NCBI RefSeq assembly: GCF_041080835.1
Contig: NZ_CP129683.1
Coordinates: forward strand, 1,054,001 to 1,118,000
Length of the DNA stretch: 64,000 bases
Source: Bifidobacterium sp. WK012_4_13
GTDB taxonomy: Bacteria; Actinomycetota; Actinomycetes; Actinomycetales; Bifidobacteriaceae
Reading direction: 5' to 3'
Position 1 is the stretch's first letter, and the number at the start of each line of letters is the position of its first letter. Made by a program: the position numbers and the translations under genes. The notes under the pieces are model-generated. The model was not told the DNA's origin. It saw only the letters and a list, made by a program, of their open reading frames with translations, and ran no database searches. Below, piece after piece: positions 10,219-20,119 of the stretch.

Positions 10219-11433
10219 TCAGGAAAGCCATTCCTTGAGAATGTCAGCCATGACATAGAGATCATCGACCGGCACCTGCTCATCATGCTTATGCGCCAAC
10301 AGCGGATTTCCAGCGCCGAGATTCACTGCAGGAGTCCCGATCTGGGAGAATCTCGCCACATCGGTCCATCCCATCTTCGCCCGTGGCTCCTGGCCGGTCC
10401 GCCGTTCCACCAACTCAGACAGGGACTGACTGAGCGGAGAGTCCATTCCAGGTCTGGCGGCAGGCGATTCGTCACACATCAGGATACCATAGCCAGCAAA
10501 GATGCCGCCCGGAGCCCTTGTCTCGTCCGACCCCAGCACTATGCCGCTCTCTTCGCCGAACATCAGGCTTTTGGCTTCCTCCACGGTTTTATCAGGGGCA
10601 AATCGATAATTGACATGCACCCTGCACTCCTCCGGAATCACATTGGTGCCGCTGCCTCCGGAAATCATCGTCGCGTTGAGCCCCTCCTGATATTCGAGCC
10701 CGTCTACAATGAACTTCCTCGCTTCGAAGGCATTGAGCCTGTTCAGGATATCGCCAGCCTCATGAATTGCGTTTCTCCCCATCCAGGCACGGGCGGAGTG
10801 CGCCGCAATGCCATGCGTGATCACATCGAAACGCATGGTGCCGTTGCAGCCACCCTCTATGGCGCATGATGTCGGCTCGCCGATTATCGCGAAATCGGCC
10901 CGGATCCAATCCGGATGCTTTTCGGCGACCTTGCGCAGGCCATTGTGCTCGGCCGCCACCTCCTCATGGTCGTAGAAGACAAAGGTCAAGTCATGCCTGG
11001 TATCCGTAAGGCTTGCGGCAAGATACAGCATGACGGCGTCCGACGCCTTCATGTCTGCGGATCCTCTCCCCCACATCACCGCAGAGGCAGGGTGTGCCTC
11101 TGCGATTTCCTTGCGGATAAGAGGATCACCCGGATGAAGCCATCGAGGAGGGAAATTGTCGATGACCGGAACCGTGTCAAGATGGCCGGCAAGAACAACG
11201 CGAGACGCACGATTCAGATGCGTCGAGGCAACGAGCGTGTCGCCAAGCCGATGTACCTCGAGGTGGGCCAATCCTCGTAGAAAGCGCTCAACGGCGTCTG
11301 CAAGCGCATGTTCGCTGCCACTGACCGAATACATGCCCATGATGCTCTCGAACAATTCATCGAGCTGTTCATGTTCGGATGCATGCATATGGCATTCGAT
11401 GCTGTCCGTCGGCATCTCTGATGGAGTGTTCAT
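10219..11433 (-). CDS. dapE: Succinyl-diaminopimelate desuccinylase
   Basis: M20-family metallohydrolase of the lysine/peptidoglycan pathway, releasing LL-diaminopimelate. The 404-residue protein shows the di-metal site: LAGHLDTVPV (His and Asp), RGSADMKASD (bridging Asp), YDHEEVAAEHNGL (catalytic Glu pair) and a C-terminal NLGAGNPLLAHKHDEQV carrying the last metal His. The dimerisation domain lies at about 190-300. The reading frame opens with GTG at 11439, but the ATG at 11433 is a likelier start; no ribosome site precedes either, so a leaderless message is possible. lysA in this window serves the same pathway. Confidence 0.93.
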   Translation of the reverse strand: MNTPSEMPTDSIECHMHASEHEQLDELFESIMGMYSVSGSEHALADAVERFLRGLAHLEVHRLGDTLVASTHLNRASRVVLAGHLDTVPVIDNFPPRWLHPGDPLIRKEIAEAHPASAVMWGRGSADMKASDAVMLYLAASLTDTRHDLTFVFYDHEEVAAEHNGLRKVAEKHPDWIRADFAIIGEPTSCAIEGGCNGTMRFDVITHGIAAHSARAWMGRNAIHEAGDILNRLNAFEARKFIVDGLEYQEGLNATMISGGSGTNVIPEECRVHVNYRFAPDKTVEEAKSLMFGEESGIVLGSDETRAPGGIFAGYGILMCDESPAARPGMDSPLSQSLSELVERRTGQEPRAKMGWTDVARFSQIGTPAVNLGAGNPLLAHKHDEQVPVDDLYVMADILKEWLS

Positions 11434-11580
11434 GTACACATACTAACGCGTCGCCAGGGTGGCGTATCTCTGCAACCTGGTCACCTGCGAGAAGACTTCC
11501 GCCATTCTTTGAGACGAGGCAGAACTGATGCGGCGTTTGCAGCTATAGTTGGTCATGTTCGCAATCCGGGAGATTCATCA

Positions 11581-12525
11581 ATGCTAGGTCTGTTAAGCGC
11601 AATGCAGGGCTTTTGCATAATCGGAATCGTTATATTCGTGGGCTATGTCGCTTCTCGCTACCGCATTGGCGGACCGACGGCGCAGATGGTGCTCAACCGA
11701 TACAGCTTCTTCGTCACCAGCCCCTGCCTGATGTTCGCGGTGATGGCAAAGCAGCCGCTCAAGGACATCTTCCACCCGAGCATCATCATCGCATTCTTCT
11801 CGGCACTCGTCGTGGGCGGACTGTTCATTGTCCTCAACCGTATGTTCTTCCACATGAATGCGGCCGATACGACCATCGGCGCGTTGAACTCACTCTATCT
11901 GAACTCAAACAACATCGGGCTTCCGGTGGCCACCTACATTCTTGGGAATCCTGCCCTGGTCGCACCAATCCTGGTGATGCAGCAAGCCTTGTTCACGCCG
12001 ATAGGTCTGACCGCACTCGACGTCACCACCAAGGGCAAGTTCTCGATGAGAGGGGTTCTTCGGCAGCCTTTGCATCAGCCGCTGCTGATAGGTTCGCTCA
12101 GCGGCATACTGATTTCTGCGATCAACGCATACAGCGGCCATTTCATCATCCCTGACTTTCTCTTCAAGCCAATCGACATGATCGGCGACTCGGCGGTGCC
12201 GATGATCCTGATGGCATTCGGCATGTCGCTGCGAGGCAGTCAGCCAATGAGGAAGGGCACCAACAGAAGGGCGACCGTCACGGTCGTTCTTCTCAAGAAC
12301 GTAGTCATGCCCATCATCGCCTTCGTCATCGCGTATTTCTGCATGGGCTTCAGAGGTATGGAGCTCTATGGCTGCGTCGTGCTCGCCGCATTGCCGACAG
12401 GACAGAATGTCTATAACTATGCCGCCAGATACAACGTCGGGCTGACCTTCGCCCGCGACGGCATTCTCGTCAGCACGATTACCTCACCGCTCATCATCGC
12501 GGTCATCGCCGCCGTGCTGAGCTGA
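11581..12525 (+). CDS. AEC-family (auxin efflux carrier type) transporter
   Basis: A 314-residue membrane protein with about ten hydrophobic segments, the family size. The N-terminal half contains GYVASRYRIGGPTAQMVLN and a NSNNIGLPVATYILG motif, and the C-terminal half GMSLRG and LPTGQNVYNYA; N-x-N-x-GLP and the broken helix with P-x-x-x-N are typical of bacterial AEC/MdcF-like carriers that move organic anions or amino acids. The start at 11581 (MLGLLSAMQG) has GGGAG upstream. Divergent from dapE. Substrate unknown. Confidence 0.88.
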   Translation: MLGLLSAMQGFCIIGIVIFVGYVASRYRIGGPTAQMVLNRYSFFVTSPCLMFAVMAKQPLKDIFHPSIIIAFFSALVVGGLFIVLNRMFFHMNAADTTIGALNSLYLNSNNIGLPVATYILGNPALVAPILVMQQALFTPIGLTALDVTTKGKFSMRGVLRQPLHQPLLIGSLSGILISAINAYSGHFIIPDFLFKPIDMIGDSAVPMILMAFGMSLRGSQPMRKGTNRRATVTVVLLKNVVMPIIAFVIAYFCMGFRGMELYGCVVLAALPTGQNVYNYAARYNVGLTFARDGILVSTITSPLIIAVIAAVLS

Positions 12526-12664
12526 GCTGAGCTGATGCCATCGTCGTTCTCGCATGCAGCAATCGGACCTTATCCTGGCCAGTTGGCGCATGGATCGCCT
12601 GGAATCCGATCCGATCTGATCTCTGAATGCGCAGGCGGACGAAACTGCCGCCACCCCCCTACGA

Positions 12665-13996
12665 TTAGAGCTGATCGTTGAGCTTTCTGCGAGAGATCTC
12701 CTGCAGACGCTTGACGAATTCATCCCAGTCCTGCTGCAGCGGCGAAATCAGCGTGCGATTCTTCACCTCTGACAGCGGAACCCATTCCACCTCAAGGCTC
12801 TCGTCATCATTAGCCTTCGGAACGACCGTATGTCCGGGCTTTTCAAAGGCGAACACCGTCGTGTAGCCCCATGGTCCGTGATCTTCAAGATATGAGCCCT
12901 CGACCTCGATGTCATCGGGATGGATGTTCGCCTCTTCGAAGCTTTCCCGCAGTGCTCCCTCCAAGGGGCTCTCACCGTCCGAGGTCGCTCCACCCGGCGC
13001 TCCCCAAGTGCCGCCTTCGGCGCTCCACAGAGCGCGATGCTGAAGGAGAACATCGGTCACCTCGCCGGTATCGGCGTCACGACGCGCAAGAAGCACGCCC
13101 GAGGCGCCATTGAGACCCCAGTGCCTGTGGCCACACAGACATTCGATCCAGCCGTCTCCAGGCTGGTGCACGTTGTCCTTGGGAGCGACGGGGTTGTCAG
13201 GATTCGACGGGCTCTTTTCGTCACGTGTAAGGTTCCACAGCTGCGTCCACCGGATTCCAAGGCTCTCGACCATATCTCGCAAGGTCGGCACGCTCAGACC
13301 GATGATGCCGCTCGGATCGCCTTGGATCCCAGAGATGAATGCGCTGCCGAAGCCTTCAAGCGTGAACGAACCGGCAACCTCAAGCGGCTCTCCTGTGGCG
13401 ACGTAGCTCTCGATGTCGTCCGCGCTCAATTCTGAAAATGTGACCTGAGCCGAGCTGACGGCATGGAGTTCCCTTCCGCTGGCAAGGTCTATGAGGCAAT
13501 GACCGGTCCAGAGCGTTCCCGTGGCACCGCTCATCAGCCGCAGGCGTTCCTTCGCCCGTTCCTCGGTGTGCGGCTTGCCATATGTCACACCGTCAAGAGT
13601 GAACATCGAGTCGCATCCGACGATCAGAGGTCCCTCCTGCATCGTTCCCATCGCCCGCTGCGACTTGATGGCCTCCTGCATGGATTCGACTGCACTTATG
13701 GTTCCATGACCATCCTTGAGTGGGGTGCTGATCTGACGATATCCACGCGCATTCCTCGCCGCTTCCCTCACTTCCTTGAACGATGACGCGACGGTCTGCG
13801 CCTTTGCCCGCGACAGTGCGGCGACGCGCTCCTGCGCTGGAATCTGATCCGGATTGACGTTCTGCCTCTTTGCCATGTCGAGTATCACAGCACGCTCATC
13901 AACGTGCGATTCTCGAATCATGGGGCATATGCCTGCGCTATAGAGCAAGTCACGCCTTGGACGCGAATGTGATGCCAAAATCAGCGGTAATGCCAT
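12665..13996 (-). CDS. Maf-like nucleotide pyrophosphatase fused to a Nudix hydrolase
   Basis: A 443-residue two-domain protein. The N-terminal part is Maf/YhdE-like: LILASHSRPRRDLL, ESHVDE, LIVGCDSMFTLDG, YGKPHTEERAKERL, then EPLEVAGSFTLEGFGS and GDPSGIIGLSVPTLRD. Maf proteins hydrolyse dTTP/UTP or modified NTPs. An insertion of about 35 residues (around 80-115) splits the Maf fold. The C-terminal part (from about 300) has the Nudix box GGATSDGESPLEGAL followed by RESFEEANI, with Asn where the consensus has Gly near the end. Between them lies a CxCGHRHWG segment that may bind metal. The ATG at 13996 has AGAGGAGA upstream; an upstream extension lacks similarity. Probably a nucleotide-pool sanitiser. 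Confidence 0.88.
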   Translation of the reverse strand: MALPLILASHSRPRRDLLYSAGICPMIRESHVDERAVILDMAKRQNVNPDQIPAQERVAALSRAKAQTVASSFKEVREAARNARGYRQISTPLKDGHGTISAVESMQEAIKSQRAMGTMQEGPLIVGCDSMFTLDGVTYGKPHTEERAKERLRLMSGATGTLWTGHCLIDLASGRELHAVSSAQVTFSELSADDIESYVATGEPLEVAGSFTLEGFGSAFISGIQGDPSGIIGLSVPTLRDMVESLGIRWTQLWNLTRDEKSPSNPDNPVAPKDNVHQPGDGWIECLCGHRHWGLNGASGVLLARRDADTGEVTDVLLQHRALWSAEGGTWGAPGGATSDGESPLEGALRESFEEANIHPDDIEVEGSYLEDHGPWGYTTVFAFEKPGHTVVPKANDDESLEVEWVPLSEVKNRTLISPLQQDWDEFVKRLQEISRRKLNDQL

Positions 13997-14173
13997 TGTT
14001 CTCCTCTTACGCGCATACGTTACTCGGCCTGGCCGCGGCACACAGCCGCCCCATCGTCCATCCATGTCATTCAATGCATGGTGACAGTCGCATCGCGGCA
14101 TGCAATACGACGCATCCGTAACTTCTGCTTCCCTTAACTTCCGTACTCCGCAAACTTCCCGTTTCCCATTACC

Positions 14174-15253
14174 CTAGTCTCTGGTAACGCGCACGCCCTG
14201 CGAATCAATCGGCAGATTGAGCAAGACCCAGTGCCCAGATTCCAATTGTTCCCCAGCGAGCTGCTTCAACTCCTGACCTATTTCGCCATAATGCAGCACG
14301 ATCACGCAAGGACCTGCACCAGAAATCATAGCCGCTAAGCCGTGAGCTCGTAGCGAATGCATCAAACCCGAGGACTGAGGCATCAGATCTGCCCTGTATG
14401 ACTGATGCAAACGATCCTGGGTCGCGTAGAACAGCAGCTCATTCGAATTGTCTCCTCCAGCCGATTCCATTGCGGCTGGCAGCAGGCCGGCGCGTGAGAT
14501 GTTGAAGACGGCATCCGCATATGGGATGCTGTCGGGCAGACTCTTTCTTGCCTTGCTGGTGGAAAGCGAAAAGTCCGGGACGAAGACATATGCAGATATC
14601 TCCGGGGACACGAGATAGTTGACCGTGTGGAATCCCTCGACAATCCTGGACATGCCTGCGCCCGATCCAGATGCACGCAAATCCGCGACGGCGGGGTCGA
14701 TACGCCTCCCATCCGAAGCCGCGGCATCGGATATGCGCCCATCCTGACGATACTGCCATGAGACAGTCAATCCTCCATAGACCGCAGGTGCAACGTTATC
14801 CGGATGTCCCTCAATCCGAGCCGCACGCGCAAACACGAACTCACGGTCAAGGCTGCTGGCACGATCCTGGGCGAATGCCTTCGCTGCGGCTGTCGCCGTG
14901 ACGATTGCCTCCGCGCTCGATCCCATGCCGCGAGCCTGCGGAATCCTATTATTGGCAACCATCTTCAAAGACCTGCGTGGAAGTCCCAACTCCTCGGATA
15001 TGTCAAGGAATGTCCGAACGATAAGATTGCGTTCGTCCCGCGGCAGGCTTCGATCGCCCTCGCCGCTAATCTCAACCTCGATGCTGCTGTCTCCGACATC
15101 GCCAAGCGTGAAGGTCACATGATCGCGTCTGTCCAGGGCCAGGCCGAAGGAGTCGAAGCCAGAGCCAAGATTGGCGCTTGTCGCTGGAACGGACACATGA
15201 ATCGTGTCTGTATCGCCATCAACCGTCGTCGGCATATTTGATTCGCTCATCAT
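14174..15253 (-). CDS. thrB: Homoserine kinase
   Basis: GHMP-family kinase that phosphorylates homoserine for threonine synthesis. Motifs: SVPATSANLGSGFDSFGLAL (motif 1), PQARGMGSSAEAIV (ATP-binding motif 2) and ISGAGPCVIVL (motif 3). The frame extends to a TTG at 15352 that overlaps the hom stop, but the ATGATG at 15253 has a GGAGA ribosome site 5 bases away and begins just before the conserved domain, giving 359 residues. It follows hom on the same strand, so the two form a hom-thrB operon. Confidence 0.95.
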   Translation of the reverse strand: MMSESNMPTTVDGDTDTIHVSVPATSANLGSGFDSFGLALDRRDHVTFTLGDVGDSSIEVEISGEGDRSLPRDERNLIVRTFLDISEELGLPRRSLKMVANNRIPQARGMGSSAEAIVTATAAAKAFAQDRASSLDREFVFARAARIEGHPDNVAPAVYGGLTVSWQYRQDGRISDAAASDGRRIDPAVADLRASGSGAGMSRIVEGFHTVNYLVSPEISAYVFVPDFSLSTSKARKSLPDSIPYADAVFNISRAGLLPAAMESAGGDNSNELLFYATQDRLHQSYRADLMPQSSGLMHSLRAHGLAAMISGAGPCVIVLHYGEIGQELKQLAGEQLESGHWVLLNLPIDSQGVRVTRD

Positions 15254-15348
15254 CAGGTCTCCAGTCTGCGGATCGCCGCCGTGCGGCGGCACCCGCGCGA
15301 AACGTCGCAGGGCTTCGAAATAAAGTGTCGAAAGTGAATTTGCCGGTT

Positions 15349-16662
15349 TCAATCCAAGACGCGGATTATCGATGCATCTCCTGTCACTGCATCAAGGCGG
15401 GATACCGCATCGACGGCCTGCCTCAAGGTGATCTCGTCGCACAGATGGGTCACTATCCGCAGCTGCTGGACCTCTCCGCTATAGCCTGGATCATGCTGAG
15501 TCGGCTTGATGTCTTGGTTCACGCCGTTGATCGAAATCTCACGGTCCGAGAACTCCTTGGCAATCGCAGTGAGCACACCCGGCCTGTCATGAATCAGAAA
15601 GCGTACGGCGAAAGCCGCCTTCGAAGCGTCAAGAGGTGCCTTGGGAAGGTTGGCATAGATCGGGATCACGGGTCCAAGCGATTTCTGTGCGATATGACGC
15701 GCCTCGGTGACCACGTCGCCGACCACAGCCGAGGCCGTCGGCGCTCCACCGGCACCGCGTCCATAGAACATCAGGTCGTCCGCCGCCTCAGCCTTGACGA
15801 ACACGGCATTGAAACTGCCATGAACGGTTGCCAACGGGTGCTGTTCGTCCAGCAACGCCGGATACACACGAGCCGAAATGCCGGCATCGGTCTGTTGGAC
15901 GACCGCCAGAAGCTTGATTATCTTATGTTCGGCAGTTGCAGCGGCAATGTCACCGGCCGTGACATGCGTGATGCCCTCGACTGGCACATCGTCTATCCGC
16001 ACGTCGGTGTGGAATGCCAGCAGGGCGATGATCGCGGCCTTCGCCGCAGCGTCCTGCCCCTCTATGTCGGCGGTCGGGTCAGCCTCGGCAAACCCCTTGG
16101 CCTGGGCATCCTTCAGAGCCTCGTCGAAATCGATGCCCTTGGTCGTCATCTCGTCAAGAATGTAATTCGTCGTGCCGTTGACGATGCCCATGACGCTCAA
16201 GACCTTGTCTCCCACCAGAGATTCACGCAGCGGGCGAACGATCGGAATGGCCCCTCCGACGGCTGCCTCGAAATAGATGTCAACGCCATGCCTGGCAGCG
16301 GCCTCATAGAGCTCAGGACCATGCTTGGCAAGCAACGCCTTGTTGGCAGTGACGACGCTTGCTCCCGATTCAATCGCCTTCAGCAGGAATGAGCGTGCAG
16401 GCTCTATTCCGCCTATCAGTTCGATGACGATGTCCGCGCGGGTGACGAGTTCGGCGGCATCTGTCGTCAGCAGCGACTTGTCTATCCATGGGTCAGTGAC
16501 CGCACCCGGATCGAGCACTGCGATGCCGACCAACTCCATCGGCCTTCCGATGCGGCTTGCCAATTCCTTGCTCTGCTCGACCAGGAGCCTTGCCGTCTGA
16601 GAGCCAACGGTTCCCGCTCCTAGCAGCGCGACACGGATTGGCATGTTGTTGTTTTCTGACAC
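15349..16662 (-). CDS. hom: Homoserine dehydrogenase
   Basis: Reduces aspartate semialdehyde to homoserine, the branch point to threonine and methionine. In 437 residues: Rossmann motif LLGAGTVGS, IELIGGIEPAR, VNGTTNYILDEM (substrate and catalytic region) and a C-terminal ACT domain (HDRPGVLTAIAKEFSDREI) that normally carries threonine feedback inhibition. I chose GTG at 16662 because GGGAGG lies 8 bases upstream; the longer ATG at 16680 contains that site within its coding sequence. Expressed with thrB downstream and probably with lysA upstream. Confidence 0.96.
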   Translation of the reverse strand: MSENNNMPIRVALLGAGTVGSQTARLLVEQSKELASRIGRPMELVGIAVLDPGAVTDPWIDKSLLTTDAAELVTRADIVIELIGGIEPARSFLLKAIESGASVVTANKALLAKHGPELYEAAARHGVDIYFEAAVGGAIPIVRPLRESLVGDKVLSVMGIVNGTTNYILDEMTTKGIDFDEALKDAQAKGFAEADPTADIEGQDAAAKAAIIALLAFHTDVRIDDVPVEGITHVTAGDIAAATAEHKIIKLLAVVQQTDAGISARVYPALLDEQHPLATVHGSFNAVFVKAEAADDLMFYGRGAGGAPTASAVVGDVVTEARHIAQKSLGPVIPIYANLPKAPLDASKAAFAVRFLIHDRPGVLTAIAKEFSDREISINGVNQDIKPTQHDPGYSGEVQQLRIVTHLCDEITLRQAVDAVSRLDAVTGDASIIRVLD

Positions 16663-16742
16663 TGGTATGTCCTCCCACAAGAGAAAAGCATGATGGATCT
16701 GGTTTCATCCTACGAAATCAGCCTGACTAGAGCATGAAAGCG

Positions 16743-18281
16743 TCAATCCTGATCCAGCGCGAGAAGATCCTCGATGGTCATCGCCTTGATAAGCACATGT
16801 GCCTTTCCTTCGCTGATGCCAATGACCGCAGGCGTGGGAAGCTGATTGTAGTTGCTTGCCATGGTACGGCAATAGGCTCCCGTGACGGGCACGGCCAAAA
16901 TGTCGCCACGCTGAACGTCTTCCGGCAGCTGGGCATCATGCACGACCACATCACCCGATTCGCAATGCTTGCCAACCACACGGACGAGCATCGTGCTGTC
17001 GCTTCCGCACCGGTTCGCCAAGCGAACCGCGTAATCGGCACCATAGAGCGCGGGTCGTATGTTGTCGCTCATGCCGCCATCGACCGACACATAGGTCCTG
17101 ACCGTACCGTCCGAAAGCCGAACAGGCTTGACGGTGCCCACCCGATAGAGCGTGACGCCTGAAGGTCCCGCGATCCAACGCCCCGGTTCGAAGGAAAGCA
17201 CGGGGGCCGGCAATCCAAGGCGCTGCGTCGTGGCCGAGATGGCATCGGACAGCACTGCCATCGTGGACTCAATGTCCATCGAAGTATCGGAATCGGTATA
17301 CGCGATCGAGAATCCACCACCCAGATCGACCTCAGGCAGCATGAACCCATCGGTCGCCCAGAAGGTGCGTCTCAGCAGCATCAGACGCTTCGCAGACTCG
17401 GCGTATGCCGCCGCATCATGTATCTGTGAACCGATATGGGCATGAATGCCGACGAGTTCCAGATCCTCGCTCCGACTGTGAATGTCCTTCAGCACTCCAA
17501 GCGCAGGTCCATCGGCAATCGCATCCATGGCCCTTGCAAGTTCGTCGTCGCTGTTCTCCCTTGCCTCTTGCGGCGTATGCGCATAGAGCGACGAAAGCCG
17601 CCGCGATGCGGTGCTCCCATCAGCAGAACGGCTGCCTGTCGACCGAGATGGCCCGCCTGCCCCAGCGGAGAAGTCAATCTCCAACATCGTCGGATCGCTG
17701 CCGCCTTTCAGCAGCGGAACGCCAAATTTCTGATCCTCATGCGCCGTTGAGATATATTCATGCCCGCCGGCATGTATGCCGACGGTGACTCGCAGCATCA
17801 CTCGAGCCACCTTGCCGAGACGGTGGGCAATGGCGGCGATCCGTGCAGGCTCGTCCGGTTCGTCGACAACGATCTTCGCGAAACCCTGCTCGATCGCGAG
17901 CGCTATCTCATCGTCCGACTTGTTGTTGCCATGAAGCACCATTCGACGGCCAGGAGCGCCGGCAGCTAGGGCTATCCGCATCTCACCCATGCTGCAGGTA
18001 TCTATGAACAGTCCCTGCCTCAGCAGCAGACGTACGACTTCCTTGCTGATGAAAGCCTTCGTGGAATAGCTGACATGCGTCGTCACGTTGGGGAAGGCGG
18101 TGACGGCAACATCGCGGAACCACTGCGCCCTGCCGACCATGGTGTCCAAGTCCATCAGATACACCGGAGTCCCGAAGCGCTCGACGAGCTCGGCGACCCC
18201 GATTCCGCCAAAGCGCATCTGCCCCTTGCACACGTTGGTGCCTGATGGCCAAATTGGTGTGATGCCTGGTGCTGCATTCAT
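16743..18281 (-). CDS. lysA: Diaminopimelate decarboxylase
   Basis: PLP enzyme (alanine racemase-fold barrel) for the last step of lysine synthesis. Visible: YSTKAF with the probable PLP lysine near residue 75, HAHIGSQIH, DLGGGFSIAY, EPGRWIAGPSG, CESGDVV (catalytic Cys of the partner subunit) and GAYCRTMASNYN. At 512 residues it is longer than usual; the excess is an Asp/Ser-rich insertion around residues 195-245. Three bases separate it from argS, so the two are cotranscribed, the order also known from corynebacteria (argS-lysA-hom-thrB). Confidence 0.95.
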   Translation of the reverse strand: MNAAPGITPIWPSGTNVCKGQMRFGGIGVAELVERFGTPVYLMDLDTMVGRAQWFRDVAVTAFPNVTTHVSYSTKAFISKEVVRLLLRQGLFIDTCSMGEMRIALAAGAPGRRMVLHGNNKSDDEIALAIEQGFAKIVVDEPDEPARIAAIAHRLGKVARVMLRVTVGIHAGGHEYISTAHEDQKFGVPLLKGGSDPTMLEIDFSAGAGGPSRSTGSRSADGSTASRRLSSLYAHTPQEARENSDDELARAMDAIADGPALGVLKDIHSRSEDLELVGIHAHIGSQIHDAAAYAESAKRLMLLRRTFWATDGFMLPEVDLGGGFSIAYTDSDTSMDIESTMAVLSDAISATTQRLGLPAPVLSFEPGRWIAGPSGVTLYRVGTVKPVRLSDGTVRTYVSVDGGMSDNIRPALYGADYAVRLANRCGSDSTMLVRVVGKHCESGDVVVHDAQLPEDVQRGDILAVPVTGAYCRTMASNYNQLPTPAVIGISEGKAHVLIKAMTIEDLLALDQD

Positions 18282-18284
18282 GGT

Positions 18285-20063
18285 TCACATCTTTTCCGGC
18301 GCCTCGACGCCCAATAATTCCAATCCATTTTCAAGAACTCGCTGCACCGCATCGTTGAGTTTGAGACGCGCTGCGGCGCGGGCCGGTTCAGGATTCTTCG
18401 CAGTGGCCAATTCCTGGCGCCGCTGAGAATCAAGTCGTTCCTCGGAGTCCGTCAGGGGCATGGGAACCACACGCTCGCTGTTATACCAACGATGGTACGC
18501 TCCTGCCAGCTGCTCGAGATAGTGAGCCACACGATGCGGGGCACGCTGTTCACCAGCGGTGAGCACCACGGAGGGGTACAAGGCAAGAACCGCCAGGACA
18601 TCCTCGTCGGCCGATGTATCGAGCAGACCCAGATCCGCCTGCGACGCATCGACGCCTGCGGCCTGGGCGTTGCGATCCACGTTCCATGAGCGAGCATGGG
18701 CGTATTGCACGTAGTACACAGGATTGTCGTTCGAATGCGATGCGAGAAGGTTCAGGTCAATGTCGACGCTCTGATTGTAATCGGTACGCGCGAGCGAATA
18801 TCGGGATGCGTCGACGCCTATGGCTCCGACCAGGTCATCTATCGTCACTACGTTTCCGGCACGCTTGCTCATACGCACCGCCTTGCCATCCTTGATGACA
18901 TTCACCATCTGACCGATGAGTATCTGCATGTTCTTCCCTGGCTCGTCGCCGAAGGCGGCGCATACGGCCATCATGCGGCCGATATAGCCATGATGGTCCG
19001 CGCCGAGCATATAGATCGCAACATCGCAAGGGTGTTCAGGTCGTCTGCGCTTATCGAGGTAATACGCGATATCGCCGGCAATATAGGCAGCGTTGCCGTC
19101 CGACTTGATGATCACGCGATCCTTGTCGTCACCATATCTGGTCGACGCGAACCATGTGGCGCCATCCTTCTCATAGATGTCGCCCTGGTCGCGAAGCTCA
19201 TCGATCGCCTTGCGCACTGCACCGGACTGATAGAGGCTGTTTTCGTGGAACCACACGTCGAAATGAACCCTGAAGTTCTTCATCGAATCTTGAATCTCCG
19301 CGAACATCATGGGCACGGCACGGCTACGGAATTCCTCGCGCTGCTCGCTGTCTCCCTCATTGCCCTCGTCGTCCCTGACTCGCGGCAAGGCGAGCGCGTC
19401 GACGCCATCTGACTTCGCCTCTGCTATGACCCGTTCGGCAATCTCATTGATGTAGGTGCCCTTGTAGCCATCGGATGGCGTCGGCTCGCCATGCGCAGCC
19501 GCCACAAGCGACTTGGCGAAGCGATCTATCTGCTCGCCGTGGTCATTGAAGTAGTATTCGCTGACGACCTTCGCTCCGTTTGCAGCGAGTATCCTCGCCA
19601 TCGAGTCTCCGATCGCCGCCCATCGAGTGCCTCCGATGTGGATCGGGCCGGTCGGGTTGGCCGAGACGAACTCGAGATTAAGCGTCTGCCCAGCGAATTC
19701 CTTGCTGGTGCCGAAACCATCCTTCTCTTCAAGCACCGTCTCTATGACCTGAGCGGCCGAGGATGCTTCGAGCACTATATTGATGAATCCCGGTCCAGCA
19801 ACCTCGACGGACGCGATCCCATCCGAAGCCATAAGCGATTCAGCCAGCGGCTGAGCGAAATCACGAGGCTTCAAACCGGCTTTCCTCGCAAGCTGAAGAG
19901 CGATGTTCGTCGCCCAATCGCCATGGGCACGGTCCTTTGGCCGCATGACGGATATCTTGCTCGCAGCTGGAATGTCCGACTCTGTCAGACTTCCAGTCTT
20001 GCGTGCAGCGAACAGTTGTTCAATAAGGGAGGCGATCAATGCGCCAAGTGCTTCAGGACTCAT
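18285..20063 (-). CDS. argS: Arginyl-tRNA synthetase
   Basis: Class I synthetase charging tRNA-Arg. The 592 residues contain the HIGH-type motif PTGPIHIGGTRWAAIGDS, a KMSKS equivalent VRMSKRAGN, the N-terminal additional domain (residues 1-115) and the C-terminal anticodon-binding helical domain starting near 455. It heads the argS-lysA-hom-thrB line; a tRNA-Arg(CCG) gene lies 0.5 kb upstream. Confidence 0.97.
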   Translation of the reverse strand: MSPEALGALIASLIEQLFAARKTGSLTESDIPAASKISVMRPKDRAHGDWATNIALQLARKAGLKPRDFAQPLAESLMASDGIASVEVAGPGFINIVLEASSAAQVIETVLEEKDGFGTSKEFAGQTLNLEFVSANPTGPIHIGGTRWAAIGDSMARILAANGAKVVSEYYFNDHGEQIDRFAKSLVAAAHGEPTPSDGYKGTYINEIAERVIAEAKSDGVDALALPRVRDDEGNEGDSEQREEFRSRAVPMMFAEIQDSMKNFRVHFDVWFHENSLYQSGAVRKAIDELRDQGDIYEKDGATWFASTRYGDDKDRVIIKSDGNAAYIAGDIAYYLDKRRRPEHPCDVAIYMLGADHHGYIGRMMAVCAAFGDEPGKNMQILIGQMVNVIKDGKAVRMSKRAGNVVTIDDLVGAIGVDASRYSLARTDYNQSVDIDLNLLASHSNDNPVYYVQYAHARSWNVDRNAQAAGVDASQADLGLLDTSADEDVLAVLALYPSVVLTAGEQRAPHRVAHYLEQLAGAYHRWYNSERVVPMPLTDSEERLDSQRRQELATAKNPEPARAAARLKLNDAVQRVLENGLELLGVEAPEKM

Positions 20064-20119
20064 TTAACCCAGTCTAGCCAAGACTGAGACACACTGACTT
20101 CCCAGCGAACGCCACTCGG

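Noticed and set aside
15254..15352. TTG start for thrB overlapping the hom stop
   Set aside because: The overlap is tempting, but ATGATG at 15253 has a good ribosome site and starts at the conserved domain.
15178..16392. 404-residue plus-strand frame opposite hom
   Set aside because: Antisense shadow of hom; no ribosome site and no similarity.
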